Source: Fibrella forsythiae (lineage in GTDB: Bacteria; Bacteroidota; Bacteroidia; Cytophagales; Spirosomataceae). From it: a stretch of DNA of 64,000 bases. Location of the stretch: NCBI RefSeq assembly GCF_017353175.1, contig NZ_JAFMYW010000004.1, positions 310,001-374,000 of the forward strand, written 5' to 3'. The first letter of the stretch is position 1; the number at the start of each line of letters is the position of its first letter. Under the pieces are notes generated by a model. That model saw only the letters and a program-made list of their open reading frames with translations. It had not been told where the DNA came from and made no database searches. A program made the position numbers and the translations under genes. Positions 41,322 through 50,520 of the stretch are shown in pieces.

Positions 41322-41374
41322 GGCAGGGGGCTTGGGGTATTGCTTTCGCGTGAGCACCCCCCAAGCCCCCTGCC
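41322..41374. repeat. 16-bp GC-rich inverted repeat with TTGCTTTCGCGTG centre
   Basis: ggcagggggcttgggg (41322-41337) pairs perfectly with 41359-41374. The loop contains attgctttcgcgtgag, which resembles the outer arms of 26440-26561 and 31343-31508. It lies between the two ABC transporter genes on the plus strand. Confidence 0.88.
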
Positions 41375-41389
41375 CCCTGCCACTTTCAC

Positions 41390-43063
41390 ATGACTCCTCC
41401 TACACTATTCATCACCGACCGGCTACCGTTTCTCTGGCGGTTACTGGGTGTCAATTACAGACAGTTACGGGCTATCCTGGCGGTTAAACTCCAACTCGAC
41501 AACCGCCGCCCGGTGGCTTTCAACCAGTGGAAGAAAGCAAGTGAAACCAACAATGCATACTGGGTTTCGCTCGCTCTATACGCCCTGTTCGGCGCTGTGT
41601 TCGCCTTTCTGCTCACGGTTGCTCCGGCTACCGGGATTGTAAAACCGGCTACGCTATTCTTTGGGTACGTCCTCATCGTCTGCACCATGTCGCTCATCAG
41701 CGATTTCTCATCGGTAGTACTCGATTCGTCGGATAACCAGATCATGCTGTTTCGCCCCGTTGACAGCCGAACCATGCTGACAGCCCGGGTTGTGCATATT
41801 ATCAGCTACCTCTTCACGATTGCGCTGGCCGTGGGAGCCTTGGGCGTAGTGGCTATCGGCTATCGGTTTGGGGCCGTAGCGGGGCTATTATCGCTGGTTC
41901 TGTGCCTCATGATGGCCATACTGGCTGTTTTTCTGACCAACGTGATCTACCTCCTGCTCATGCAGTTCGTGAGTAACGATCGACTGCGCGAGGTGATCAA
42001 TTATGTGCAGATTGGCATGGTCGTTTTTTTTTACGGCGGCTACCAGCTGCTTCCGCGGCTAATGAATGACGATGGCTTCTCGGGCCTGCAACCCTTTGTC
42101 TGGCAAACATGGCATTATGCACTACCACCACTCTGGAGCGCCGGCAGCCTCGATCTGGTTGTAAATCGACAAATCGACGCCCGGCATTTGATTCTGCTTG
42201 GCCTGGCGCTGGTTGTTCCGTTTGCGGGCCTTTACCTGATGACCCGCGTATTGGCGCCAATCTTTAGCAGTAAACTAGCCACCCTGGACCAGGAAGAAAA
42301 AGCGGAGCCCGTTGCCAGACCAATCAGCACTTCTCAGCCAGTTGCCCCTTCATTACCCTTAGCTGAAAAATTAGCCAGCTGGCTTACCAGCAGTCCGCTG
42401 GAACATGCAGGCTTCACGTTTGTCTGGTTCATTACAGGCCGCGACCGGAAGTTCAAACTACGTACCTATCCGGGTCTAGGCTTCGGCCTGGCATATGCCG
42501 TTGTGATGGGTCTTAACCACCAGTCGAGCATGGGGCGGCAGGGAAGCAGCTTCTTTCTGTTTATTCTATATTTCGGCGGTATCTACATCATGACGGCGCT
42601 GATGCAGATTGCCATTTCAGATAACTATAAAGCCGCCTGGATTTACGAATCGTCGCCGATGAGCCAGCCCGGCCTCTTGCTGGCTGGCGGAATTAAAGCG
42701 CTGGTTATCAAACTAATGCTTCCTTATTTCTGCCTGTTGGCGGGCTATGTGCTGTATGTCCAGGGAACAAGCGCTATTCCTGACGTGCTCCTGGCCTGCG
42801 TCAACTCGCTGATCATGTTGCTGATTACGGCCGTAATGAGTAAGCGGCATTTACCATTCTCCATGGCCCAGGATGTAGTACGCAACAGCACCACGTCGCG
42901 CAGTTTGCTCAGTATGTTCATTATTGGCCTGATCGGCGTAGCCCACTGGGGGCTTACCTACATACCCTACGGGCGCTGGGTAGCCCTACCCGTTATGATC
43001 GGTGTGGCCGTCGTACTGTTCCGTACATACCAGCAAACGCAGTGGCACGAGGTAGAGAATTAA
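41390..43063 (+). CDS. ABC-2 type exporter permease
   Basis: The 557-residue integral membrane protein has roughly 12 hydrophobic segments in two halves. They are separated by a cytoplasmic stretch about 290-340 (LDQEEKAEPVARPIST). The N-terminal cytoplasmic part (LLGVNYRQLRAILAVKLQLDNRR) is typical of large ABC-2 permeases in Bacteroidota. It pairs with the ATPase ending at 41315, but a hairpin separates the two, which may lower permease expression. The substrate is unknown. Confidence 0.82.
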   Translation: MTPPTLFITDRLPFLWRLLGVNYRQLRAILAVKLQLDNRRPVAFNQWKKASETNNAYWVSLALYALFGAVFAFLLTVAPATGIVKPATLFFGYVLIVCTMSLISDFSSVVLDSSDNQIMLFRPVDSRTMLTARVVHIISYLFTIALAVGALGVVAIGYRFGAVAGLLSLVLCLMMAILAVFLTNVIYLLLMQFVSNDRLREVINYVQIGMVVFFYGGYQLLPRLMNDDGFSGLQPFVWQTWHYALPPLWSAGSLDLVVNRQIDARHLILLGLALVVPFAGLYLMTRVLAPIFSSKLATLDQEEKAEPVARPISTSQPVAPSLPLAEKLASWLTSSPLEHAGFTFVWFITGRDRKFKLRTYPGLGFGLAYAVVMGLNHQSSMGRQGSSFFLFILYFGGIYIMTALMQIAISDNYKAAWIYESSPMSQPGLLLAGGIKALVIKLMLPYFCLLAGYVLYVQGTSAIPDVLLACVNSLIMLLITAVMSKRHLPFSMAQDVVRNSTTSRSLLSMFIIGLIGVAHWGLTYIPYGRWVALPVMIGVAVVLFRTYQQTQWHEVEN

Positions 43064-43129
43064 GCGAAGGGGGATTGAGGCAAAGGTACTCACGCAAGCG
43101 CAATGCCTCTCGCCTGCAGCCCTTTCGCT
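43063..43129. repeat. Imperfect inverted repeat between convergent genes
   Basis: agcgaaggg...gaggca pairs with tgcctc...ccctttcgct. The centre is aaggtactcacgcaagcgcaa, again with a GC-GCAA core. It lies between the ABC-2 permease and the convergent nucleoside hydrolase gene. Confidence 0.7.
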
Positions 43130-44169
43130 CATTTCTTCAAACTCCCGATCACGATTTCCTCGAAACCAGGCAACGTCTTGTAGGCGTATGTGGCCCGCCA
43201 GGGCGTGTCTTTGTAATCGTATGATACTTCCAGAAAGGGCTTCTGACCACTGCCACCGGTATCGTCGGCCCGCGTGTTGATACGTACTGGAATAGCTTCG
43301 TAATACTTGAAATAATTGGGGTGCGTCAGGTAACCCAGCGGCGTGGTATCCCAGGGTACGAAGCCATCAACGCCAAATACGTTTTTGTTGAGCATCTGCC
43401 AGGGGCCAAGCGTCTTGCTCAGCCATTTATCACCCTCTGAGCCGCCCGCCAGAAAATCCAGATCGGTACGGCCCAGAAACGTGTATACACTGCACTCATA
43501 GCCCGACAGCACCACCTTCACGCCCGAATTGAACAACACCCGAAAGGCCTCCGGGTCCATCTCGAAGTTATAATCACCAACCGTAACCAGTTCAAGACCG
43601 GGCCGAAACGGCAGCGAGGGTGTTCGGCCGGCACACACCACGACCTCCTCGATCTGTTTGGCAAGTTCGGGGTGGTTTTTAAGCACTGTTGCCACGTTGG
43701 TTAGCGGGCCAATGGCCAGAATGGGCAGGCGCTCGCGTCGAAGCGCCGCCGCCATAGCCAGGCTGGCATCCGTTTCCAGGCCAATGTCACGCAGCGTATC
43801 AGAACCACGATACACCGGAATTTTCCGGCCTGTCCTGTTGTACCAGCCCAGCAGTTTGCGGGTCACGTTATACCCATATTCGGCGTAGGTGACCGTGCTG
43901 ATACCAACCAGTTGCACCTTGTCGGCATACCGCAGGGCCATTATCAGCGTAATGGCATCATCGACCTCGCGGGCCCCGCGTTTATCGGGCATTCCCACCA
44001 TAATGTCGGTATCCAGCCAGATCCGGCGGGGTTGTTTGCTGACGGTTCCCGTTTGCTGAACCGGTTTCTGGCTCGTTCCAAGTGTGTTTTGGGCCATACC
44101 CTGCCACGATAACATCAGCAACGTACCCAGCACCAGGATCCATACAGTTTGTTGTTTGTTCATTTTCAT
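43129..44169 (-). CDS. Exported nucleoside hydrolase
   Basis: The 346-residue protein has a signal peptide (about 1-26, ending WQGMAQ) and a nucleoside N-ribohydrolase domain. IWLDTDIMVG provides Asp53/Asp55 and VDDAITL gives Asp70/Asp71. It also contains LPILAIGPLTNVATVL and FVPWDTTPLGYL near the C-terminal catalytic region. Between DTD and DD there are 14 residues where classical enzymes have three, an insertion seen in a subgroup. It would split nucleosides to base and ribose in the periplasm. It starts 5 bp after the kinase-like gene, so co-translation is likely. Confidence 0.88.
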   Translation of the reverse strand: MKMNKQQTVWILVLGTLLMLSWQGMAQNTLGTSQKPVQQTGTVSKQPRRIWLDTDIMVGMPDKRGAREVDDAITLIMALRYADKVQLVGISTVTYAEYGYNVTRKLLGWYNRTGRKIPVYRGSDTLRDIGLETDASLAMAAALRRERLPILAIGPLTNVATVLKNHPELAKQIEEVVVCAGRTPSLPFRPGLELVTVGDYNFEMDPEAFRVLFNSGVKVVLSGYECSVYTFLGRTDLDFLAGGSEGDKWLSKTLGPWQMLNKNVFGVDGFVPWDTTPLGYLTHPNYFKYYEAIPVRINTRADDTGGSGQKPFLEVSYDYKDTPWRATYAYKTLPGFEEIVIGSLKK

Positions 44170-44174
44170 CTGAG

Positions 44175-45170
44175 TCAGCCCATCACCAGGCGTTCGGCCA
44201 GTTCCAGTAAGCGGGCTTTTTCATCCAGCAACAAACTTACCGGCAGTTGCGCGATACCGATCAATCGGCGCAGGATTTCAATGCCGGTGAATTGCCGCAG
44301 CAACTGTTCGTTGAAGCTGGCATGCCGAACGTACTCAGCCTGTACCTGCTGGTGAACGGTTTCCGGTTGCTGTGCCAGATGCATATGAGCCAGCATCACG
44401 CCTAAATCAAATTCGGCGGGGCCATAGAAGCAGAATTCCGGATCGATTATTTTCACGCCCGATTGGGTTCGCAGCCAGCTTCCCGGGTAATAATCGCCAT
44501 GAAGCAATGTTGCGGGCATACCTACCTGATCGGCCAGGTAACGCTCTCCCAACGCGCGGGCAGCGTCGGCGAGCGGCTTCTTTTTGTAGGGGGCTGCTAC
44601 ATCCTGCAACCCCGCCTGAATCCCGTCAAGGTCAAATCCGTTGCTAGCCAGAAATGGATAAACAAAAATATGCTCATGATTTAGCGTGCGCATAGCCTCG
44701 TTGGCAAAGGCAGGATTAAGCCGGTCAGTAAGAAACTGATTGTGGAGTACCGAGAGGTATGTAACTAGAGCCGTCAGTTCGCCGGGCTGCAGTGACTGGC
44801 CAGTTTTATAACATTCCAGAAAATCCGATGCCTCACCCAAATCATCCAGTACCAGCAGGTTTTCGGCTTCATCGAGGCCCAGTAGTTCGGGCATATACTG
44901 GCGGAGTTCCGGATTTTGTGCGACCTCACGGTAGAAAAGCCCTTCCATGGTAGCCCGTTCCGTTGGAGCAGGAATAGACGGGTATTTTTCAACGTACCCA
45001 CGTGCCTGTTTTACAATAAGTGAACGGCTGGCAGTACGTACCCGGAGTGTATAATTCATGTTGCCCTCGCCAGGCTTACTAAGGCTGGTAATGGGTTCAT
45101 CGTCACATATCCATCCTTTCCGGGATAGATAAATTTGTAACCCCTGGGGGTCTTGATCGTCTAAATGCAT
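44175..45170 (-). CDS. Aminoglycoside-phosphotransferase-fold kinase, methylthioribose-kinase-like
   Basis: The 331-residue protein (ATG 45170) has a protein-kinase-like fold. It contains a Gly-rich loop region SKPGEGNMNYTLRVR, SLIVKQARGYV (ATP-binding Lys), the catalytic loop LLHGDYYPGSWL, and the metal-binding IIDPEFCFYGPAEFDLGVML. The last two resemble 5-methylthioribose kinase (MtnK) more than antibiotic kinases. It may phosphorylate a ribose-type sugar, which fits the nucleoside hydrolase 5 bp downstream. That substrate assignment is inference. A start at 45236 would add 22 residues. Confidence 0.8.
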   Translation of the reverse strand: MHLDDQDPQGLQIYLSRKGWICDDEPITSLSKPGEGNMNYTLRVRTASRSLIVKQARGYVEKYPSIPAPTERATMEGLFYREVAQNPELRQYMPELLGLDEAENLLVLDDLGEASDFLECYKTGQSLQPGELTALVTYLSVLHNQFLTDRLNPAFANEAMRTLNHEHIFVYPFLASNGFDLDGIQAGLQDVAAPYKKKPLADAARALGERYLADQVGMPATLLHGDYYPGSWLRTQSGVKIIDPEFCFYGPAEFDLGVMLAHMHLAQQPETVHQQVQAEYVRHASFNEQLLRQFTGIEILRRLIGIAQLPVSLLLDEKARLLELAERLVMG

Positions 45171-45415
45171 GTGTACCTGCGTGATTCGTTTTGCAAGAAT
45201 ACAGCCTTGGCAACAGCCTACCAATGAAGCATTCATTAATCAGGTAAATGGCCCGCTATTGGTGTACACTCTTTGGGAAAAACTTAATCAAACTACCTAC
45301 GGGTAGCTGCCCCACGTGGATGTATGAACTATTCACGCAATAAACATCTTGCCTATTTTGTCTATATATCAGGTATATTCCCTATTTATACATCGAAAAG
45401 GCACGACTGTTGCAT

Positions 45416-47650
45416 ATGTTACCAGTATACACGTTATGTATCAAACCGGTAACCTTACCTAATTTGCTTACTTTTCGAGGGACTTATCGGATCACTACTT
45501 ATCGATTCACTCCATACGCTTTACCAACGAAAGATTCTGTGCTGTCACCCATTGCCCGTCATACACTACTCCTTTTTTTATGCCTGCTTTCCGAGCTGGC
45601 ACTTTCTCAACGTTTACCTGCCATTCCAACAGAAATAAGCTTTGGAGGTGTAACCGTCTACATAAATGCCCTGTCTGAGCAACGATTACAAACAGAAATA
45701 AACAGTTTATATGCCGACCGCGCGGCGCTGCGCAACTCCATTGAACAGTTGCAATATGTAGAGTCGGTACTGGGGCCAATGCTGGAGGAACGCTCGATCC
45801 CCGCCGATTTTCGCTACGTATGTTTACCTACCCCGGCCTCAAACGGCGCTTACTGGGGACTCGATGCACGAAAAGCCAGCCGGTTGAACCTGCGCGTCGA
45901 CAACAGCATTGATGAACGCTTAAACGTCGCTTCGTCGTCTGAAGCAGTGCTGGGCGAACTGGCTGCGTTACATGCAAAATCGCCAAACTGGATGCGCGTA
46001 TTGCTGAATTACGCCGTTGGGCAGCGCGCCAACGATCCCGCCGATGCAGTATTGCCGAACGAACAGCTCCAACTAACGCCCGATAGCCCGTCGCTGGTTT
46101 GGGCAGCGCTGGCACGAAAGATCGCTTTCGAGTATGAAATCCCGCTGCTACGCCCCAATAGCCAACCTTATCTGCTGTACGATTACCGCCAGGGACGCGG
46201 CAAAACTCTGGCCACTATTGCGCGTGAACTAGGCGTTGAGCAACCCCGGTTCATGCCGTTCAACGAGTGGCTGCGTGTTCGGGTTATTCCAACAGACAAG
46301 GTATATCCTGTGCTGATTCGGCTAACATCTACCGAATACCTCACGGTGAAAGGGCAGGTTAACTCCACAGTTCAGTTGGGCCAGCCAACGCAGCCAGGGT
46401 CACGACGAGATGTTGGTTTCCCGGTTTTACGCAAGTTGCCGGCTACCACCTCAAAAGACCCGCTGACCCGCAGCGCGGCGTTGTTCTATGAAATCAATGA
46501 CCGGAAAGGTATTCAGGCGCAGGCTTGTGACAATGTGATAACGCTGGCCTACTACGGCGGCCTGTCTGTGAAGTCATTTCTCGACATCAATGATATGACC
46601 GATCGGGATCTGGTTCGTCCCGGCGAAATCTATTACCTGGAATCGAAGGCGCGCAAAGCCAAAATACCGTTTCATGTCATGCAGGCTGGCCAAACGCTCC
46701 GCGACGTATCAACAACGTATGGCATTCGGATGAAAAACCTGCTGAGCTACAACCACCTGGAAGCCACCCAGCGACTACAACCAGGACGGATTCTGTGGCT
46801 TCGCGAAAAACGCCCAAACAACGTACCTGCCGAATACCAGGTGTTGCCGGAAGCCATACCGCAGCCCGAGCCTACGGTAGCCCAACGAAAGTTGACCCGC
46901 GAAAACGAAGAATCGGTCATTGATAGCCCGGGGCCTCCAAACTGGCGGCTTCCGGCAACCGATTCCACAGCCGAATCGGCAGATGGTAAGCAGCCGGCTA
47001 TGGGTGAGCCAGCCGCTACGACGACATCCTCCGAACCAGCCCCGGCAGTGCCACCCGTTACGTATTACACGGTCAAAGAGGGAGATACGCATTCGGGCGT
47101 GGCCCAGCGGTACAACCTGACCTTGGCCGACCTGATGACCTGGAACAACCTGTCGTATCGGAAGCCGCTCGTAGCAGGCCAACGGCTAATTGTGGGCAAA
47201 CCATCAGCCATCAAACCCGCCGATGTGCCCCGGCCCACTGCGCCCGCCCAGCCATCACCAGAAACTGTGGCCGGCCCGGAGCCATCGATCTCGAAACCGG
47301 CCCCAGTCACCGCGGCCGCGCCGAAGACAACAGTCCCACCCAAACCAACCACGCCGGCCACCCGAACGCGGGAATATGCTGAGTCGGCCGTTGACGTTGA
47401 TCGGCCTGTGAAAGCGCCTGCCCCGGCCGCCCCCGTTTCGGCCAGACCCAAACCGCAGCGACTGGTCAATCAGGTACGCGTTGAGACACCGAAAGTTAAC
47501 GGAAGTTCGTATTACCACGTTGTTCAGCCAGGCCAAACCGTATACCGGGTAGCCCTGATCAATAAGGTCAGGGTTCAGGATGTGATGCGCTGGAACAACC
47601 TGACCAATTATACCATCGAAGTAGGCCAGCGGATTCTGATCAGGAAATAG
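45416..47650 (+). CDS. LysM-repeat protein with degenerate MltD-like lytic transglycosylase region
   Basis: About 744 residues from ATG 45416. A GTG at 45539 would place a good signal peptide (SPIARHTLLLFLCLLSELALSQ) at the N-terminus, so the true start is uncertain. Residues about 100-190 follow the MltD plan (VLGPMLEERSIPADFRYV, LNLRVDNSIDERLNVASSS), but the catalytic ALIES segment reads VCLPTPAS. A Pro-rich linker and three LysM domains follow (about 419-465, 549-595, 697-745), which bind peptidoglycan. It is probably a non-enzymatic wall-binding protein. Confidence 0.85.
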   Translation: MLPVYTLCIKPVTLPNLLTFRGTYRITTYRFTPYALPTKDSVLSPIARHTLLLFLCLLSELALSQRLPAIPTEISFGGVTVYINALSEQRLQTEINSLYADRAALRNSIEQLQYVESVLGPMLEERSIPADFRYVCLPTPASNGAYWGLDARKASRLNLRVDNSIDERLNVASSSEAVLGELAALHAKSPNWMRVLLNYAVGQRANDPADAVLPNEQLQLTPDSPSLVWAALARKIAFEYEIPLLRPNSQPYLLYDYRQGRGKTLATIARELGVEQPRFMPFNEWLRVRVIPTDKVYPVLIRLTSTEYLTVKGQVNSTVQLGQPTQPGSRRDVGFPVLRKLPATTSKDPLTRSAALFYEINDRKGIQAQACDNVITLAYYGGLSVKSFLDINDMTDRDLVRPGEIYYLESKARKAKIPFHVMQAGQTLRDVSTTYGIRMKNLLSYNHLEATQRLQPGRILWLREKRPNNVPAEYQVLPEAIPQPEPTVAQRKLTRENEESVIDSPGPPNWRLPATDSTAESADGKQPAMGEPAATTTSSEPAPAVPPVTYYTVKEGDTHSGVAQRYNLTLADLMTWNNLSYRKPLVAGQRLIVGKPSAIKPADVPRPTAPAQPSPETVAGPEPSISKPAPVTAAAPKTTVPPKPTTPATRTREYAESAVDVDRPVKAPAPAAPVSARPKPQRLVNQVRVETPKVNGSSYYHVVQPGQTVYRVALINKVRVQDVMRWNNLTNYTIEVGQRILIRK

Positions 47651-47727
47651 AAGGTTGATTGGTTAATAGGTTGGCTGGTTAACTGATGAACTAGCCAACC
47701 TATTAACCAATCAACTAGTCAACCTTC
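47650..47727. repeat. Inverted repeat (TTGATTGGTTAATAGG arm type)
   Basis: ttgattggttaataggttgg (from 47655) through 47676 pairs perfectly with 47693-47714. The outer gaaggtt/aaccttc adds to the stem. It fills the gap between the LysM gene and the convergent TrpD2-like gene. Confidence 0.9.
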
Positions 47728-49019
47728 TACCCCAACTGCCCTTCGATCCAGTCGAGGCCACGGCTATAGAGCGCTAACGCAAACCGGACCCGATTATCGA
47801 AATCATCATTGCCCGTTTGCTGGCTGGCCAGGTACGTCTTCACTAGCCGGGCATTCTCGGTTGCCTGCGGATTGGCAACCTCGTCGTCGACGTCTGTTTT
47901 AAATTGCGCAAAAGCCGGACGGTCGGCATCGAAATGCTGGTAAAAGAGGTGGTTTTCCGGCGTGCGTACGGCACACAGCACACCGGTAGCCCGCGCTGTT
48001 GAGGGGGCCAGAGAGCCTTCAAGGCCACGTTTTAGCACAATAGCCGCATCGAAACCGGCCATCAGCGCCAGCTCTGCCATTTTCATCTGGTAGGTGATAT
48101 GAAACACCGACGTCACCAGGATACGGGCACGAGCCGGATTCAGAACTTTTTCGAGCGTTGACAGGAACGGCCGCTTCAGCAGAATACGGCGGCGATCGAC
48201 CCAGCGATTCAACGATGGCGACAGAGCTTTCTGATCCAGCACCCACCCGTAGCCACTGGGCGGCTGCACACTAAACTCGGGCAAACTGAACACAAACTCG
48301 CAGTTCATGTGCATATACAGATCGTGCGCGTTGAGCGTATATTTCGGCCCGGGCGTTCGCCCTACCATCGATAAAGCCCCATAGCCACGTTCCTGAAAAA
48401 AATTGGCCAGTATTGGCGTAATCAGATAGGAGTGTTCAGCGCCATCGAAGGGTTCGGCCAGTTGAACAATTGGCCGGGTTGGCCCGATGGGTTCGTCATC
48501 GTGAAAACGAGGTGCCAACGTTTCCATAACGGCCTGATAGAGTCCCTGATATTCGTCGTTGGTTTCGTGCCGAACCCGCATAATACTGGCCGCCAGCCCG
48601 CGAAACGTTTCGCAATCCTGGTTGGGGTCGAAATCGCCAAACAGGTAATCGCCCAGTTGCCGGGCTTCGCTCACCTGCAGGTGTTGCCCGCGAAGGAGTT
48701 TGGTAGCAATGGGCAACAAATTGACCGGCAGTTCCGGACAGAGTTTATTGACCAGAAACGTGGGGTGCGAAAACGCGTCGCGCCCGAAACAGGTTTCCAG
48801 CGTGCGTTCATCGTCGGTAAGGCCCTTCGTCAGCAACGCACCAATAAATGCGCCGACCTGCAATGGATGGGCCGTTCCCGACAAAAGGCTTGCACGGCAT
48901 TCGGCGATTAGTTCGGGCGGCATTGGCTTACTACCATACTTACCGATACCAATCAGTTTAATGGCCCGCCCCAGGGGAGTTTCGCCTGGTAATACATCGA
49001 TCGATCCGGCGGTAGTCAT
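47727..49019 (-). CDS. TrpD2/YbiB-like glycosyltransferase-fold protein
   Basis: The 430-residue protein resembles the anthranilate phosphoribosyltransferase fold. The N-terminal helical domain includes SLLSGTAHPLQVGAFIGALLTKG and the C-terminal domain contains ELALMAGFDAAIVLKRGLEGSL. The canonical TrpD phosphoribosyl-diphosphate loop (GTGGD) is not seen, as in the TrpD2/YbiB branch, whose members bind nucleic acid instead. It stands alone, with no trp genes nearby, which supports TrpD2 over TrpD. Function in this organism is unknown. Confidence 0.75.
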   Translation of the reverse strand: MTTAGSIDVLPGETPLGRAIKLIGIGKYGSKPMPPELIAECRASLLSGTAHPLQVGAFIGALLTKGLTDDERTLETCFGRDAFSHPTFLVNKLCPELPVNLLPIATKLLRGQHLQVSEARQLGDYLFGDFDPNQDCETFRGLAASIMRVRHETNDEYQGLYQAVMETLAPRFHDDEPIGPTRPIVQLAEPFDGAEHSYLITPILANFFQERGYGALSMVGRTPGPKYTLNAHDLYMHMNCEFVFSLPEFSVQPPSGYGWVLDQKALSPSLNRWVDRRRILLKRPFLSTLEKVLNPARARILVTSVFHITYQMKMAELALMAGFDAAIVLKRGLEGSLAPSTARATGVLCAVRTPENHLFYQHFDADRPAFAQFKTDVDDEVANPQATENARLVKTYLASQQTGNDDFDNRVRFALALYSRGLDWIEGQLG

Positions 49020-49513
49020 AAAAGCAAATTGTATTAAAACGTGACTGTGTAGCTTGCCAACTGATCAACTAAATCACCCATAGCTAATCATTGGCATAAT
49101 TCATTAAAAACAAACAATTAATAAAGCATTATCTTAATTTTGACATACATTTTTTGGCTTTTCAATACAGAAGCCTATTTTTATGTGGTTGCAAAGTAAA
49201 TCAATTTAGAGTAGTCTGGAAAGATTTATGCGATCTTGAGCCAGGTATACTCTTCTTTCTTCGCAACCAGCACACAAAGGGAAAGAACGGGCCGATATAA
49301 CTTTTACAAGAATAAATAGTGGTTCAATTGTTAGTATACGGGCTCCTGAAACTTAGATAATTAGTTTTGCTACTAACCAAACATTCAACGTGCAAACTGA
49401 AAAGCCCTGCGAACTGGCGGGTCCGACAGGGCAAACGGCCTAAGTAATTTTCTACCTTAAACCGTTTCAAATGTATGCAGCCGGGCATCTAAAACAAATA
49501 AGTTTGCACCACC
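49020..49513. other. 494-bp AT-rich intergenic region
   Basis: No coding frame or RNA gene is recognised. It contains a small hairpin gccctg...cagggc (49404-49432) and, at its right end, a TAAGTTTG promoter box. The region lies between divergent genes (TrpD2-like and the membrane protein), so it probably holds two promoters. It is the longest gene-free stretch in the window. Confidence 0.6.
49499..49506 (+). promoter_or_regulatory. -7 box (TAAGTTTG) abutting the 49514 gene
   Basis: TAAGTTTG is followed by caccacc and then the ATG, the same near-zero leader spacing as gatB, hemC, prfA and ruvX. Confidence 0.55.
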
Positions 49514-50500
49514 ATGGTTATTCATCCACCCAACAGAGCGATACTCGTCTTCACAGCCATTCTGCTACTGATTGGTAGTGAAGCGTTAGTCGTTCGTTCA
49601 GCTGTTTTCGCACGGGCACCGGCACTCCTTTCGTTAGCCGTACTGTTCGACCTTACAGTTGTGTCATCGGCCTTGTTTTATTGGCTGCTGGCCCGGCCCA
49701 AGGGCTGGTCGATTGGCCGTACAGGGCTCATTGCGTTATTTATGCTGCGGATCGGGCTCTTTATTTTACCAGCCAACACCCAACTGACACTGGTAGATGG
49801 GCCGGTTTTGCTTGCTTTGGCCGAAGCCGCCGCTCTTTTGCTGATTATGGTTCGTATCAGAACGATCCGGCAAACGTACCTGACCCTTCGCCCCACAACT
49901 TCCGCCGACCAGGCACTTCACCTATCACTTGCCGTAGTCTTTGGACAACGGGCAGCAGGAGTTATCCTGAGCGAATGGCAGTTGGTCAGGTACGTTACTG
50001 TTGGATGGCGACAACAGTCTGATATACCAGCAACGGCCTTACCGCTTACTACCCATCGCGAATCGGGCCAGGTAGCCCTCACAGTTGCTCTTGGCGTTGT
50101 CTGTCTGATCGAACTCATGGGTATGCACTTGTTAGTAGCTCGCTGGAGTCCAGATATGGCTTTCTGGTTAACCCTGGCTAGTGCCTATAGCCTGCTACTT
50201 GTAGTTGCCGACGTTGTTGCCACCATCCGACGTCCTTCCTATAAAACCGCCGACGCCTTGCAGCTCCGTCTTGGCATTCGGTGGCAGGCAACCATCTCCC
50301 TCAGCCAGATCGCAGCAATTGTGAGCATCCATGAAAAACCCGTGCGCCAGAATGGCCTGCTCAACATGGCATTATTGACCGAACCCAATGTTTTGTTGAC
50401 GCTCAACGCGCCAATTTGCGTTAATGGCCCCTATGGTATTCGGCGAGAAGCGACCCAACTTGCGCTCTGGATTGATGGGGGCATTTCTGCCCTGTCCTGA
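49514..50500 (+). CDS. Integral membrane hypothetical protein
   Basis: The 328-residue protein has about six hydrophobic segments. Four lie in the first 120 residues (AILVFTAILLLIGSEALVV; LSLAVLFDLTVVSSALFYWL; LIALFMLRIGLFIL; LLALAEAAALLLIMV), and two lie near 190-240. A soluble C-terminal part follows (about 245-328, LTEPNVLLTLNAPICVNGPY). No signature residues or family are recognised. It is followed after 20 bp by a GNAT gene and is probably co-transcribed with it. Confidence 0.6.
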   Translation: MVIHPPNRAILVFTAILLLIGSEALVVRSAVFARAPALLSLAVLFDLTVVSSALFYWLLARPKGWSIGRTGLIALFMLRIGLFILPANTQLTLVDGPVLLALAEAAALLLIMVRIRTIRQTYLTLRPTTSADQALHLSLAVVFGQRAAGVILSEWQLVRYVTVGWRQQSDIPATALPLTTHRESGQVALTVALGVVCLIELMGMHLLVARWSPDMAFWLTLASAYSLLLVVADVVATIRRPSYKTADALQLRLGIRWQATISLSQIAAIVSIHEKPVRQNGLLNMALLTEPNVLLTLNAPICVNGPYGIRREATQLALWIDGGISALS

Positions 50501-50520
50501 CTTACCCCACTTCCGTCTGA

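Noticed and set aside
40539-43063. Identification of the ABC pair as the gliding transporter GldA/GldF-GldG
   Set aside because: gldD is adjacent, but the ATPase is a generic ABC-2 type and the permease is a single 557-residue protein, unlike GldF plus GldG.
45241-45415. Search for an RNA gene between the kinase and LysM genes
   Set aside because: The stretch is AT-rich with no stable fold, tRNA pattern or coding frame; it probably holds only promoters.
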